NCBI RefSeq assembly: GCF_001014645.1 | Contig: NZ_LASZ01000008.1 | Span: forward strand, 106,717-170,716 | Direction of reading: 5' to 3' | Origin: Luteimonas sp. FCS-9 | Lineage (GTDB): Bacteria > Pseudomonadota > Gammaproteobacteria > Xanthomonadales > Xanthomonadaceae | Length of the DNA: 64,000 nucleotides | Shown: piece after piece, positions 43,351 to 51,920 of the stretch | How the letters are laid out: every line of letters begins with the position of its first letter | Position numbering within the stretch: position 1 is the first letter of the stretch | Position numbers and translations under genes: made by a program | The notes under the pieces: generated by a model | Told to the model about the DNA's origin: nothing | Seen by the model: only the letters and a program-made list of their open reading frames with translations | Databases searched by the model: none

Positions 43351-43546
43351 AGCCGCGCGAAGCACGACGCGCGGTACCGGCTGTGGACGCTCCGTGGGAG
43401 CGGGTCCGCGGAGCGGGAGGCGACGGCGCAGGCCGGTCGCCGTCCCTGCGACGCCACCCGATCATCCTCGCGCCGTCCACGGCCGCCGGACCCCGACGCG
43501 GGCGGGACGGCGGCGTGCGCGAATGACAGGACACTAGAGAGGACGC
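43351..43546 (+). other. Leader between riboswitch aptamer and nrdA
   Basis: 196 nt of untranslated leader. It ends GAGAGGACGC just before the nrdA ATG, where GAGAGGA is the ribosome site. The segment 43419-43444 can pair in two mutually exclusive ways (GGCGAC with GTCGCC, or GACGGCG with CGCCGTC), a possible switch element. No reading frame of interest was seen. Confidence 0.5.
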
Positions 43547-46036
43547 ATGACCAGCCACGACACCGTCTCGAACGCCCCTTCGACGCCCGCGGACGCCACC
43601 CCGACCATCGCCGCATCCCCCACCCCCGCGGCGCCGCCCGTCGTCGACGCAGACGCCGACGACGTGGTGCCGCCGCCCCCGAGCGCCGCCATGCACACCG
43701 CCATCGCAGACACCCCGGACGTCGACGCCGACGTCTCCACCTGGATCACCAAGGAAGCCGGCAACCGCCGGATCCCGTACGAGCGCGCGCGCCTGGAGCG
43801 CAGCATCGACCGCGTGCACGCCGAGTTCCCGCAGCTCGACATCGCCGACTACAAGCGCAGCGTGTTCGGCTTCGTCGAGCGCAAGGACGCGGTCAACGCC
43901 GACGACCTGGTCGACCACCTGATCCGCGAGGCCGAGGCCCGCGTCGACGTCACCGCGCCGGAGTGGGAGTTCTTCGCCGCCCGCCTGTACCTGCACCGCC
44001 TGTACAAGCGCGCCAGCCGCAACCGCTTCTACGACGCCGAGCAGAAGTACGGCTCCTACGTCGGCCTGCAGGAATCGCTGGCCGACCGCAACATCTATTC
44101 CAACGACATCCTGCGCGCGTACTCCAAGGAGGAGCTGCAGGAAGCCGGTCGCATGATCGAGGCCGAGCGCGACAAGCTGTTCGCCTACAACGGCCTGTAC
44201 CTGCTGGCCACGCGCTACCTGGCCACCGACACCTCGCGCGCGGTGTTCGAACTGCCGCAGGAGCGCTGGCTGACCATCGCGCTGTACCTGATGCAGAACG
44301 AGACCCGCGGTGGCCGCGAGCGCCGCATGCAGCTCGTCGGCGAGGCCTACTGGGCGCTGTCGAACCTGTACATGACCGTCGCGACCCCGACGCTGCAGAA
44401 CGCCGGCAAGGTCGGCGGCCAGCTGTCGTCGTGCTTCATCGACACCGTCGACGATTCGCTGCAGGGCATCTACGACTCCAACACCGACATCGCCCGCGTC
44501 TCCAAGGGCGGCGGCGGCGTCGGCGCGTACCTGGGCTACGTGCGCTCGTCGGGCTCGGCGATCCGCGGCGTGCCCAATTCGTCGGGCGGCGTGGTGCCGT
44601 GGATCAAGCAGCTCAACAACACCGCCGTGTCGGTCGACCAGTTGGGCCAGCGCAAGGGCGCGGTCGCGGTGTATCTCGACGTGTGGCACCGCGACATCGA
44701 GGCGTTCCTGGACCTGCGCCTGAACAACGGCGACCAGCGCCTGCGCGCGCACGACGTGTTCACGTCGGTGTGCATCCCCGACGTGTTCATGGAGGCGGTC
44801 GAGCGCCGCGGCGACTGGTACCTGTTCGACCCGCACGAGGTCCACCGGGTCAAGGGCTGGTACCTGCAGGACTTCTTCGACGAGAAGAAGGGCGAGGGCA
44901 CGTTCCGCAAGAAGTACGAGGAAGTCGTCGCCGACGAGCGCATCTCGCGCAAGACCGTCAAGGCGATCGACATCTTCAAGCGGATCATGGTGTCGCAGCT
45001 CGAGACCGGCAACCCGTTCATGTTCTACCGCGACGAGGTCAACCGGAAGAACCCGAACAAGCACGTGGGGCGCGTCTACTCGTCGAACCTGTGCACCGAG
45101 ATCCTGCAGAACATGAGCCCGACGAAGATGATGCAGGAGATCATCTCCGGCAATCAGATCGTCACCACCAAGCAGGCCGGCGACTTCGTCGTGTGCAACC
45201 TGTCGTCGGTGAACCTGGGCCGGGCGATCGTGCCGCAGGAAGGCCAGGGCGACCTGATCACCGACGTGCTCGAGCGCCTGATCCCGATCCAGGTGCGCAT
45301 GCTCGACAACGTGATCGACCTCAACCAGCTGCCCGTCCCGCAGGCCACGATCACCAACCAGAAGTACCGCGCGATCGGCCTGGGCACGTTCGGCTGGCAT
45401 CACCTGCTGGCGCAGAAGGGCATCCAATGGAACGAGAAGGACGCCGAGGACTTCAGCGACACGCTGTACGAGCGCATCAACTTCCTGACCGTGCAGGCGA
45501 GCATGGAACTGGCGAAGGAGAAGGGCGCCTACCCGGTGTTCGCCGGCAGCGACTGGCACACCGGCGCCTACTTCAGCGACCGCGGCTACAACTCGCCCGA
45601 ATGGCTGGATCTGGCCGCGCAGGTCGGCGTCAACGGCATGCGCAACGGCTGGCTGATGGCGGTCGCGCCGAACATGTCGACCGCGCAGATCGCAGGCAGC
45701 ACCGCGTCGATCGACCCGATCTACTCCGCGTTCTACTACGAGGAGAAGAAGGACTACCGCCGCCCGGTCGCCGCCCCCGGCCTGTCGCTCGACACCTGGC
45801 CCTACTACGAGAAGGGCGCCTACAAGGTCGACCAGTTCGCGTCGGTGCGCCAGAACGCGCGCCGCCAGCGCCACGTCGACCAGGCGATCAGCTTCAACCT
45901 CTACGTGCCCAGCACCATCCGCGCCAGCACCCTGCTCGACCTGCACATGACCGCCTGGCGCGAGGGCATCAAGACCACGTACTACGTGCGCTCCAACGAC
46001 ATCGACATTGCCGAGTGCGAGTGGTGTAGCAGCTAA
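43547..46036 (+). CDS. nrdA: Ribonucleoside-diphosphate reductase class Ia, alpha subunit
   Basis: An 829-residue catalytic subunit that reduces ribonucleotides to deoxyribonucleotides. A Pro/Ala/Asp-rich, probably disordered extension fills residues 1-60. A short ATP-cone-like domain follows (about 62-130, ITKEAGNRRIPYERARLERSI). Active-site elements are PTLQNAGKVGGQLSSCF (redox Cys), NLCTEILQN with the radical Cys, and VVCNLSSVNLGRA with the partner Cys. The C-terminal swinging arm ends CEWCSS. It is longer than E. coli NrdA (761) mainly at the N-terminus. A B12 riboswitch precedes it, implying repression when cobalamin is available. Confidence 0.96.
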   Translation: MTSHDTVSNAPSTPADATPTIAASPTPAAPPVVDADADDVVPPPPSAAMHTAIADTPDVDADVSTWITKEAGNRRIPYERARLERSIDRVHAEFPQLDIADYKRSVFGFVERKDAVNADDLVDHLIREAEARVDVTAPEWEFFAARLYLHRLYKRASRNRFYDAEQKYGSYVGLQESLADRNIYSNDILRAYSKEELQEAGRMIEAERDKLFAYNGLYLLATRYLATDTSRAVFELPQERWLTIALYLMQNETRGGRERRMQLVGEAYWALSNLYMTVATPTLQNAGKVGGQLSSCFIDTVDDSLQGIYDSNTDIARVSKGGGGVGAYLGYVRSSGSAIRGVPNSSGGVVPWIKQLNNTAVSVDQLGQRKGAVAVYLDVWHRDIEAFLDLRLNNGDQRLRAHDVFTSVCIPDVFMEAVERRGDWYLFDPHEVHRVKGWYLQDFFDEKKGEGTFRKKYEEVVADERISRKTVKAIDIFKRIMVSQLETGNPFMFYRDEVNRKNPNKHVGRVYSSNLCTEILQNMSPTKMMQEIISGNQIVTTKQAGDFVVCNLSSVNLGRAIVPQEGQGDLITDVLERLIPIQVRMLDNVIDLNQLPVPQATITNQKYRAIGLGTFGWHHLLAQKGIQWNEKDAEDFSDTLYERINFLTVQASMELAKEKGAYPVFAGSDWHTGAYFSDRGYNSPEWLDLAAQVGVNGMRNGWLMAVAPNMSTAQIAGSTASIDPIYSAFYYEEKKDYRRPVAAPGLSLDTWPYYEKGAYKVDQFASVRQNARRQRHVDQAISFNLYVPSTIRASTLLDLHMTAWREGIKTTYYVRSNDIDIAECEWCSS

Positions 46037-46143
46037 AGCGCATTCGCGCTTTAGCTTCCACGGTTTACTTCGCAAACCGCGGACCCTGCTTCACCAGCAT
46101 CCACACCCCCGCGCCTTGGGCGCGCCCCCCTGACTCAGGGGGG
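46031..46143 (+). terminator. Hairpins between nrdA and nrdB
   Basis: Three hairpins follow in series. The first (46031-46056) has perfect 10-bp arms AGCTAAAGCG/CGCTTTAGCT, and its 5' arm contains the nrdA stop codon. The second (46061-46079) is CGGTTT/AAACCG. The third group at 46111-46143 includes GCGCC/GGCGC and the stable CCCCCCTGA-c-TCAGGGGGG, followed by CTTTCCT. The last may act as a partial terminator or as an RNA-stability element that sets the nrdA:nrdB ratio. Confidence 0.55.
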
Positions 46144-46222
46144 CTTTCCTCCAGATTGATTCGTCGCGTCGCCATCTCAGTGCTGCGTGTACGCGACGGC
46201 ACGAAACATGAGACTTCCGCAC

Positions 46223-47272
46223 ATGGCCGTTACGTCCACTCCGCTCGACCGCATCAAGATCCTCGAGCCGCGCCACCCCAACCGCTCGACGGGCATCATC
46301 AACGGGCGCACGTCCGGCATCCTCAACTGGAACGACATTCCGTACCCGTCGTTCTACCGCGCCTACAAGGAACTCTCGACCAACTTCTGGATCCCGGACG
46401 AGGTCGACATGAAGGGCGACGCCAAGCAGTACGGCGAGCTCTCGGCGCGCGAGAAGAACGCCTACGACTCGATCATCGGCCTGCTGGCCACGCTCGACTC
46501 GCCGCAGACGCGCTTCATCTACAACGTCGCCGAGTACATCACCGACCCGGCCGCGCACGCCAACGCCGCGATCATCGGCCAGCAGGAAGTGATCCACAAC
46601 GAGAGCTACAGCTACGTGCTGGCCTCGATCACCGACCTGTCGAACCAGAACCGCGTGTTCGAGATCGCGCGCACGCATCCCACGATCCAGAAGCGCAACG
46701 CGCCGATCATGGAATCGTACGACGACTTCATGCGCGAGAAGACCGCCGAGACGCTGCTGCGCTCGCTGATCCAGTCGTCGATCCTCGAGGGCATCAACTT
46801 CTACTCGGGCTTTGCGTACTTCTACAACCTGGTCCGCCAGAACCGGATGACCGGCACCGGCAAGATCATCAGCTTCATCAACCGCGACGAGCTGGCCCAC
46901 ACCAAGTTCATCAGCGAGGTGATCCGCGCCATCGTCGGCGAGAACCCCGAGCTGCAGACCAACGAGCTCACCGACTACGTGCACAAGGCCTTCGCCCATG
47001 CGATCGAGCTGGAGACCCAGTGGACCGGCGAGGTGCTCGACGGCATCGACGGCATCGACGTCGACGAGATGATCCGCTACGTGAAGTACCGCGCCAACAA
47101 GATGGCCGGCATGCTCGGCATCGAGAAGCTCTACACCGAGACCACCGACAACGTCATGCCGTGGATCAAGGCCTACGCCGACAACTTCACCGAGACCAAG
47201 ACCGACTTCTTCGAGATGCGCAATGCGTCGTACAAGAAAACGAACTCCGATAACGGATTTGATGATCTGTAA
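46223..47272 (+). CDS. nrdB: Ribonucleoside-diphosphate reductase class Ia, beta subunit
   Basis: A 349-residue radical-generating subunit. The di-iron ligands and radical Tyr of class Ia are present: Asp in LLATLDSPQ, the E-x2-H-x3-Y pattern in QQEVIHNESYSY, Glu in LEGINFYSG, and ELAH in NRDELAHTKF. The C-terminal tail TNSDNGFDDL is the acidic peptide that binds NrdA. Start 46223 (MAVTSTPLDRIKI) fits related proteins; ATG 46208 or GTG 46187 would add 5 or 12 residues. No strong ribosome site precedes any of them. It lies 186 bp after nrdA, beyond a set of hairpins, and should be under the same riboswitch. Confidence 0.95.
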   Translation: MAVTSTPLDRIKILEPRHPNRSTGIINGRTSGILNWNDIPYPSFYRAYKELSTNFWIPDEVDMKGDAKQYGELSAREKNAYDSIIGLLATLDSPQTRFIYNVAEYITDPAAHANAAIIGQQEVIHNESYSYVLASITDLSNQNRVFEIARTHPTIQKRNAPIMESYDDFMREKTAETLLRSLIQSSILEGINFYSGFAYFYNLVRQNRMTGTGKIISFINRDELAHTKFISEVIRAIVGENPELQTNELTDYVHKAFAHAIELETQWTGEVLDGIDGIDVDEMIRYVKYRANKMAGMLGIEKLYTETTDNVMPWIKAYADNFTETKTDFFEMRNASYKKTNSDNGFDDL

Positions 47273-47377
47273 GGGCAGGGATTCGGGATTTGGGATTCGG
47301 GATTGGGAACAGCAACACACAGAACGCGACTCCGAGCCCGCTTTTCCGAATCCCTAATCCCCAATCCCCATTCCCGG
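47273..47377. repeat. GGGATTC-type repeat with G-quadruplex potential
   Basis: Directly after the nrdB stop come six GGG runs (47273-47307) spaced by 2-4 bases, as in GGGATTCGGGATTTGGG. From 47345 to 47377 the complementary C-rich form occurs (CCGAATCCCTAATCCCC). The two could pair as a large hairpin, or the G-rich strand could form a G-quadruplex. Similar telomere-like GGGATTC strings are common between genes in Xanthomonas and relatives, from general knowledge. It may act as a transcriptional pause or an mRNA-stability element inside the nrd operon. Confidence 0.7.
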
Positions 47378-47382
47378 CTTTA

Positions 47383-47865
47383 ATGCGCATCCTCCTCGCC
47401 TACTGTTCGCTCAGCGGCAACACCCGCGACGTCGCACGAATGGTGCGGGCGCGATGCGAGGCGCTGGGCCACGCCGTCACCTGGATCGAGACCGACATCC
47501 AGACCCTCGCGTCTGTCTGCCCCGATGGCGCCGACCACGACCTGTACGTGCTCGGCGCGTGGACCGACAACGCCGGGCGCACGCCGGTCGAGATGAAGCG
47601 CTTCATCGCCGAGCTGGTCGACGCGGTCGGCAAGCCGCGGCAGCTGGCGGCGTTCGGCACCGGCGAGACGCAGTGGGGCGCGGAGTACTACTGCGGCGCG
47701 GTGCGTCGCATCGCCGCGTTCTTCGGCACGGACTATCCGACGCTGGAAATCGAACAGATGCCGCACGGCGAACGCGATGCGCTGAAGATCGAACGCTGGA
47801 CCGATACCATAGTCGCCCGTACCGAGACCCCGCCCCATGCAGACCCTGCACGCTTCGTCGCCTGA
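47383..47865 (+). CDS. Flavodoxin
   Basis: A 160-residue short-chain flavodoxin. The FMN phosphate loop is AYCSLSGNTRDVAR at the N-terminus, with the aromatic contact region VLGAWTDNAGRTP and FGTGETQWGAEYYCGA. It is not NrdI, because NrdI belongs to class Ib systems and the beta subunit here has class Ia ligands. It could serve as electron donor for reactivating the di-iron/tyrosyl cofactor, a role played by other small redox proteins elsewhere; that is inference from its place between nrdB and a thioredoxin gene. Its last 29 nt overlap the thioredoxin gene. Confidence 0.85.
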   Translation: MRILLAYCSLSGNTRDVARMVRARCEALGHAVTWIETDIQTLASVCPDGADHDLYVLGAWTDNAGRTPVEMKRFIAELVDAVGKPRQLAAFGTGETQWGAEYYCGAVRRIAAFFGTDYPTLEIEQMPHGERDALKIERWTDTIVARTETPPHADPARFVA

Positions 47866-48178
47866 CGACTACGCCGCCGCGCTGGCCGCGCATCCGCGCC
47901 TGCTCGTGGACTACTACAAGGACGACTGCCCGGGCTGCAAGATGCTCGACATGTCGCTGGCGAAGTTCGCCGCGACCGACGACGCCGACGGCCTGGTGCT
48001 GCTGAAGGTGAAGCTGGAGATCGTCGGCGAGGACTTCTTCCGCGGCCTCGGCCTGCGGCAGACGCCGACGCTGGCGCTGTTCCGCGACGGCGAGGAGACC
48101 GCGCGCCTGGCCGGCTTCCAGAGCCCGCCGCAGATCGTCCAGGCAGTCGCGCATCACCTCGCGCCCGTCGACGCCTGA
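47837..48178 (+). CDS. Thioredoxin-family protein
   Basis: A 113-residue thioredoxin-fold protein with active site DDCPGCKMLD (CPGC instead of the usual CGPC) and the cis-Pro in RQTPTLALFRDGEE. It has no signal peptide, so it is cytoplasmic. The CPGC motif is closer to glutaredoxin- or NrdH-like redox sites. As the last gene of nrdA-nrdB-flavodoxin-trx, overlapping the flavodoxin gene by 29 nt, it is a likely reductant for the CEWC tail of NrdA. A TACCAT (47805-47810) inside the flavodoxin gene might be a weak internal promoter. Confidence 0.85.
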   Translation: MQTLHASSPDDYAAALAAHPRLLVDYYKDDCPGCKMLDMSLAKFAATDDADGLVLLKVKLEIVGEDFFRGLGLRQTPTLALFRDGEETARLAGFQSPPQIVQAVAHHLAPVDA

Positions 48179-48218
48179 GTCACCGGGCGCCGCGCCCCGT
48201 CCTCCGCACGAGTTCCGC

Positions 48219-48620
48219 ATGACCCCCATTCCCGACGCACCGGCCACCGAAGCCCGGATGCTGGAGATCGTCTTTCCCGACCACACCAACCACCTGGGCA
48301 CGCTGTTCGGCGGCCAGGCGCTGGCATGGATGGACAAGGCCGCGTTCATCGCCGCTTCGCGCTATGCGCGCCTGACGGTGGTCACGGCGCGCTCCGAGCA
48401 GGTCGACTTCAAGCTGCCGATCCGCCAGGGCCAGTTGGTGGAGACCATCGCGCGCGTGGTCGAGGTCGGGCGCACTTCGATGCAGGTCGAGGTCGAGGTG
48501 ATCGCCGAAGACCTCATCAGCGGCGAGCGCGAACTGTGCACGCGCGGGCGCTTCGTGATGATCGCGCTCGACTCGCGCGGCCGGCCGGCCCAGGTCCGCG
48601 CGCTGCCCGGCAACGGCTGA
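48219..48620 (+). CDS. Acyl-CoA thioesterase (YciA/hotdog family)
   Basis: A 133-residue single-domain hotdog thioesterase. The signature HTNHLGTLFGGQALAWMDKAAF is split by the active-site Asn/Asp region as in YciA and acyl-CoA hydrolases, followed by VTARSEQVDFKLPIRQGQLVE. It would hydrolyse short- to medium-chain acyl-CoAs to free acid and CoA. The ATG at 48219 lies 40 bp after the thioredoxin gene. Whether it is still in the nrd transcript is unclear, as no terminator is evident between them. Confidence 0.92.
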   Translation: MTPIPDAPATEARMLEIVFPDHTNHLGTLFGGQALAWMDKAAFIAASRYARLTVVTARSEQVDFKLPIRQGQLVETIARVVEVGRTSMQVEVEVIAEDLISGERELCTRGRFVMIALDSRGRPAQVRALPGNG

Positions 48621-48686
48621 GCCCAGGCACCGGCGGCGCCGATTGGCGACAATGGGCGCCGAGAGATTGTCCGTGAGCCCCGTCGT

Positions 48687-49145
48687 ATGGCCCGATCCCC
48701 GCGCGGCGACCGCCCGGCCGCCCCCCTGCTCGAAGCCGACGTCCAGGCCGAGAGCTTTCGCCAGGTCCGCAACGCGCACCGCATGGAGCTGGCCGAGGAC
48801 TACGTCGAGCTGATCTCGGACCTGATCGCCGATGCCGGCGAAGCGCGCCAGGTCGACATCGCCGCCCGGATGGGCGTGGCCCAGCCGACGGTCGCACGCA
48901 TGCTGCAGCGGCTCGTCCGCGATGGCCTGGTCGTCCAGCGGCCGTACCGCGGCGTGTTCCTGACCGAGGCCGGCGAGGCGCTGGCCGCGGCCAGCCGGGA
49001 GCGGCATCGGGTGGTCGAGGCGTTCCTGCTGGCGCTGGGCGTGCCCGAGGCCATCGCCCGGCGCGACGCCGAGGGCATCGAGCACCACGTCAGCCCGGAA
49101 ACCCTGGCGATCTTCGCCGCGTTCACGCAGTCACAGGCCGGCTGA
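48687..49145 (+). CDS. mntR: Manganese-responsive regulator MntR
   Basis: A 152-residue DtxR/MntR-family metal-dependent repressor. The winged helix contains [37 protein letters not shown], and the metal-binding dimer region includes [31 protein letters not shown] with Glu/His ligands. It lacks the C-terminal SH3 domain, as in E. coli MntR. With Mn(II) it would repress manganese uptake genes such as mntH; none is in the window. A GACAAT element at 48648-48653 may be its promoter. It is followed by metN after 104 bp. Confidence 0.9.
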   Translation: MARSPRGDRPAAPLLEADVQAESFRQVRNAHRMELAEDYVELISDLIADAGEARQVDIAARMGVAQPTVARMLQRLVRDGLVVQRPYRGVFLTEAGEALAAASRERHRVVEAFLLALGVPEAIARRDAEGIEHHVSPETLAIFAAFTQSQAG

Positions 49146-49215
49146 GCGCGCCCGCGGGGCAGCTGTCTCGGCCACCATCGCCGCACGCCGCATCGCCGCG
49201 ACGGCCCCGGCCTGC

Positions 49216-49221
49216 TAGCCT
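49216..49221 (+). promoter_or_regulatory. Candidate -10 element for metNIQ
   Basis: TAGCCT in GCTAGCCTGCACG, 28 nt before the GTG start of metN. It fits the TANNNT pattern of the window. I looked for SAM riboswitch or Met-box repeats in the leader and saw none. Confidence 0.4.
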
Positions 49222-49249
49222 GCACGCCGGTTCTTCCGCAGCGCAGCAC

Positions 49250-50257
49250 GTGATCCGCTTCGAACGCATCCACAAGTCCTTCCCGGTCCACGGGCGCGAG
49301 GTCGTCGCGCTGCATCCGCTCGACCTCACGATCGAGGCCGGCGAGGTGTTCGGCATCGTCGGGCATTCGGGCGCAGGCAAGTCGACGCTGCTGCGGCTGA
49401 TCAACGGCCTGGAGACGCCCACCGGCGGCACGCTGACGGTCGACGGGCAGACGCTGGGGTCGCTCGACGGCGACGGCCTGCGGCGCCTGCGTCGGCGCGT
49501 GGGCATGATCTTCCAGCACTTCAACCTGCTCTCGGCCCGGACGGTGCTCGACAACATCGCCTTCCCGCTCCTGCTGGCCGGCACGCCGAAGGCACAGGCG
49601 CGCGCCCGCGCACAGGAGCTGCTGGTGCGCGTCGGCCTGGAGGCGCACCGCGACAAGTACCCCGCCCAGCTGTCGGGCGGGCAGAAGCAGCGCGTCGGCG
49701 TCGCCCGGGCGCTTGCGACCGAGCCGAAGATCCTGCTGTGCGACGAGGCGACCAGCGCGCTCGACCCGCAGACCACCGCCTCGGTGCTGCAACTGCTCGA
49801 CGGCATCAACCGCGAGCTGGGCCTGACGATCGTGCTGATCACCCACGAGATGGACGTCGTGCGCCGGGTCTGCGACCGCGTCGCGGTGCTCGATGCCGGG
49901 CACCTGGTCGAGAGCGGCCCGGTCGCCGAGGTGTTCCTGCATCCGCAGCACCCGACCACGCGCCGCTTCGTCGCCGAATCCGAGGCGATCGACGAGGGCG
50001 CGCTGCACGAGGACATCGCGCACGTGGACGGGCGCCTGCTCCGGCTCACGTTCACCGGCGAGGAGACCTGGCAGCCGCTGCTGGGCCGCGTCGCGCGCGA
50101 GACCGGCATCGACTACACGATCCTGGCCGGGCGCATCGACCGCATCAAGCGCCTGCCCTACGGCCAGCTGACGCTGGCGGTGACCGGGGCGCAGGCCGAC
50201 GACGCGCTGCGCCGGTTCGCGCAGGCCGGCGTGCACGTCGAGGAGTTGCCGCGATGA
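49250..50257 (+). CDS. metN: Methionine ABC transporter, ATP-binding protein
   Basis: A 335-residue ABC ATPase with a C-terminal NIL regulatory domain (about residues 255-335), the layout of MetN. Walker A is [14 protein letters not shown], the Q-loop lies in MIFQHFNLL, the signature is [15 protein letters not shown], Walker B is [14 protein letters not shown], and the H-loop is [10 protein letters not shown]. The NIL domain binds methionine and inhibits transport. GTG start at 49250. The stop overlaps the metI start by 4 nt (ATGA). The order metN-metI-metQ matches the canonical operon. Confidence 0.97.
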   Translation: MIRFERIHKSFPVHGREVVALHPLDLTIEAGEVFGIVGHSGAGKSTLLRLINGLETPTGGTLTVDGQTLGSLDGDGLRRLRRRVGMIFQHFNLLSARTVLDNIAFPLLLAGTPKAQARARAQELLVRVGLEAHRDKYPAQLSGGQKQRVGVARALATEPKILLCDEATSALDPQTTASVLQLLDGINRELGLTIVLITHEMDVVRRVCDRVAVLDAGHLVESGPVAEVFLHPQHPTTRRFVAESEAIDEGALHEDIAHVDGRLLRLTFTGEETWQPLLGRVARETGIDYTILAGRIDRIKRLPYGQLTLAVTGAQADDALRRFAQAGVHVEELPR

Positions 50258-50931
50258 GCGCCCCGCTGCTGCCCAACGTCGACGCCGCCAAGTGGGCCGA
50301 GATCGGCCAGGCGACGGTCGACACGCTGCTGATGCTCGCCGGCTCGCTGCCACTGACGCTGCTGATCGGCCTGCCGCTGGGCGTGCTGCTGTTCCTGACC
50401 GGCCCGCGCCAGCTGCACGCGCGCCCGGCGCTGTACGGGGGCCTGGCGCTGGTCGTGAACCTGCTGCGCTCGGTGCCCTTCATCATCCTGATGATCGTGC
50501 TGATCCCGGTGACCCTGAAGGCCATGGGCACGTCGCTGGGCGTGCGCGGCGCGATCCTGCCGCTGGTGGTCGGCGCGGCGCCGTTCTACGCCCGGCTAGT
50601 GGAGACCGCGCTGCGCGAAGTCGAGCGCGGCGTCATCGAGGCCAGCCTGGCGATGGGCGCCACGACCCGGCAGCTGGTGCTGCGGGTGCTGCTGCCCGAG
50701 GCGCTGCCGGGCCTGATCGCCGGCGCCACGGTGACCACGATCGCGCTGATCGGCTTCACCGCGATGGGCGGCGCGATCGGCTCGGGCGGCCTGGGCGACC
50801 TCGCCTACCGCGACGGCTACCTGCGCTCGCGCACCGACGTGGCGGTGGTGACCGTGGTCGCCCTGCTGCTCATGGTGCAGGTGCTGCAGATGCTCGGCGA
50901 CCGGCTGGTGGCGCGTTTCAGCCGACGCTGA
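50254..50931 (+). CDS. metI: Methionine ABC transporter, permease
   Basis: A 225-residue permease with five predicted membrane helices. The EAA-type cytoplasmic loop is visible in [33 protein letters not shown], which docks onto Met[23 protein letters not shown] is strongly conserved in MetI. It starts within the metN stop (ATGA) and is followed by metQ after 88 bp. Confidence 0.96.
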   Translation: MSAPLLPNVDAAKWAEIGQATVDTLLMLAGSLPLTLLIGLPLGVLLFLTGPRQLHARPALYGGLALVVNLLRSVPFIILMIVLIPVTLKAMGTSLGVRGAILPLVVGAAPFYARLVETALREVERGVIEASLAMGATTRQLVLRVLLPEALPGLIAGATVTTIALIGFTAMGGAIGSGGLGDLAYRDGYLRSRTDVAVVTVVALLLMVQVLQMLGDRLVARFSRR

Positions 50932-51019
50932 ACGCGTCGCACACTGATTTCCACGCGTGGACTCGATCCGCACGCGCACCGCCCGATACTGGGCGGCCCA
51001 CGTCGCGCCCGGAACGTCC

Positions 51020-51832
51020 ATGTCCCCTCTGCTGCCCCGCCTCGCCACCGCCGTCCTGCTGCTGGCCGGCCTCGCCGCGTGCGGCGGTGCCGACGACGGC
51101 GCCGCTGCGGGCCGCGAGCGGTTGACCATCGCCGCGACGGCCGTGCCGCACGCCGAGATCCTCGAGGTCGTCAAGCCGCTGCTCGCCGAGCAGGGCGTGG
51201 ACCTGCAGGTGCGCGTGTTCAACGACTACGTGCAGCCCAACGACCAGGTCGTGCAGGGCCAGATCGACGTCAACTACTTCCAGACCGAGCCCTATCTCGA
51301 CGCCTACAACCGCGACCGCGGCGCCGGGCTGGTGACGCTGGCCGGCATCCATATCGAGCCCTTCGGCGCATACTCGCGGCGCTACGACAGCCTCGACGCG
51401 GTGCCCGAGGGCGCCGACGTGGTGATCCCCAACGACCCGAGCAACAACAGCCGCGCGCTGATCCTGCTGCACCACGCCGGCGTGATCACGCTCGACGATC
51501 CGACCAACGCGCTCGCCACGCTGCGCAACATCACCGCCAATCCCCGGCAGCTCAAGTTCCGCGAGCTCGACGCGGCGATGCTGCCGCGCGTGCTCGACCA
51601 GGTGGACCTGGCGCTGATCAACACCAACTACGCGCTCGACGCCGGCCTCAATCCCGCGCGCGACGCGCTGGCGATCGAGGGCAAGGATTCGCCGTACGTG
51701 AACTTCCTGGTCGGGCTGCCGGACAAGCGCGAGGACCCTCGGGTGCGCAAGCTCATCGCCGCGCTGACCGGCGAGGAAGTCCGCGCATTCATCGCGCAGC
51801 GCTACCACGAGGCGGTGATTCCGGCGTTCTGA
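51020..51832 (+). CDS. metQ: Methionine-binding lipoprotein
   Basis: A 270-residue NlpA/MetQ-family substrate-binding lipoprotein. The signal sequence ends in lipobox LAGLAACGG (Cys near residue 23). The mature part has RLTIAATAVPHAEILEVVKP, FNDYVQPNDQVVQGQIDVNYFQ and VVIPNDPSNNSRALILL, all characteristic of MetQ. The ATG at 51020 was chosen because it starts the signal peptide; an upstream GTG would add 21 residues. A hairpin terminator lies 10 bp after the stop. Confidence 0.96.
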   Translation: MSPLLPRLATAVLLLAGLAACGGADDGAAAGRERLTIAATAVPHAEILEVVKPLLAEQGVDLQVRVFNDYVQPNDQVVQGQIDVNYFQTEPYLDAYNRDRGAGLVTLAGIHIEPFGAYSRRYDSLDAVPEGADVVIPNDPSNNSRALILLHHAGVITLDDPTNALATLRNITANPRQLKFRELDAAMLPRVLDQVDLALINTNYALDAGLNPARDALAIEGKDSPYVNFLVGLPDKREDPRVRKLIAALTGEEVRAFIAQRYHEAVIPAF

Positions 51833-51842
51833 CCGCGGCCGG

Positions 51843-51864
51843 CATCTGGGGTACGCCCCAGATG
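51843..51864 (+). terminator. Hairpin after metQ
   Basis: CATCTGGGG-TACG-CCCCAGATG, perfect 9-bp stem with a 4-nt loop, 10 bp after the metQ stop. It lacks a T-tract, so it may act mainly as an mRNA 3'-end stabiliser. Confidence 0.6.
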
Positions 51865-51885
51865 CGCCGCATCGCGCCGCCGCGC

Positions 51886-51891
51886 TAGGGT
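51886..51891 (+). promoter_or_regulatory. Candidate -10 element for the first lipase-like gene
   Basis: TAGGGT in GCTAGGGTCGAGG, 29 nt before the ATG at 51921. Near-identical elements precede the second lipase-like gene (54357) and the second ankyrin gene (56173), suggesting shared control of these modules. Confidence 0.45.
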
Positions 51892-51920
51892 CGAGGCCTA
51901 CGATCCGCAGGAGCGCGGCG

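Noticed and set aside
47273..47377. Possible CRISPR or phase-variable tract
   Set aside because: The GGGATT units are irregular, without spacers, and sit outside any coding frame. A G-rich intergenic repeat is the better reading.
47383..47865. Flavodoxin gene as nrdI
   Set aside because: NrdI goes with class Ib NrdEF. The subunits here are NrdA/NrdB type, and the protein looks like an ordinary short flavodoxin.
49146..49249. SAM riboswitch or Met-box upstream of metN
   Set aside because: The leader after the likely -10 is only about 20 nt, and no aptamer or AGACGTCT-like repeat is visible.
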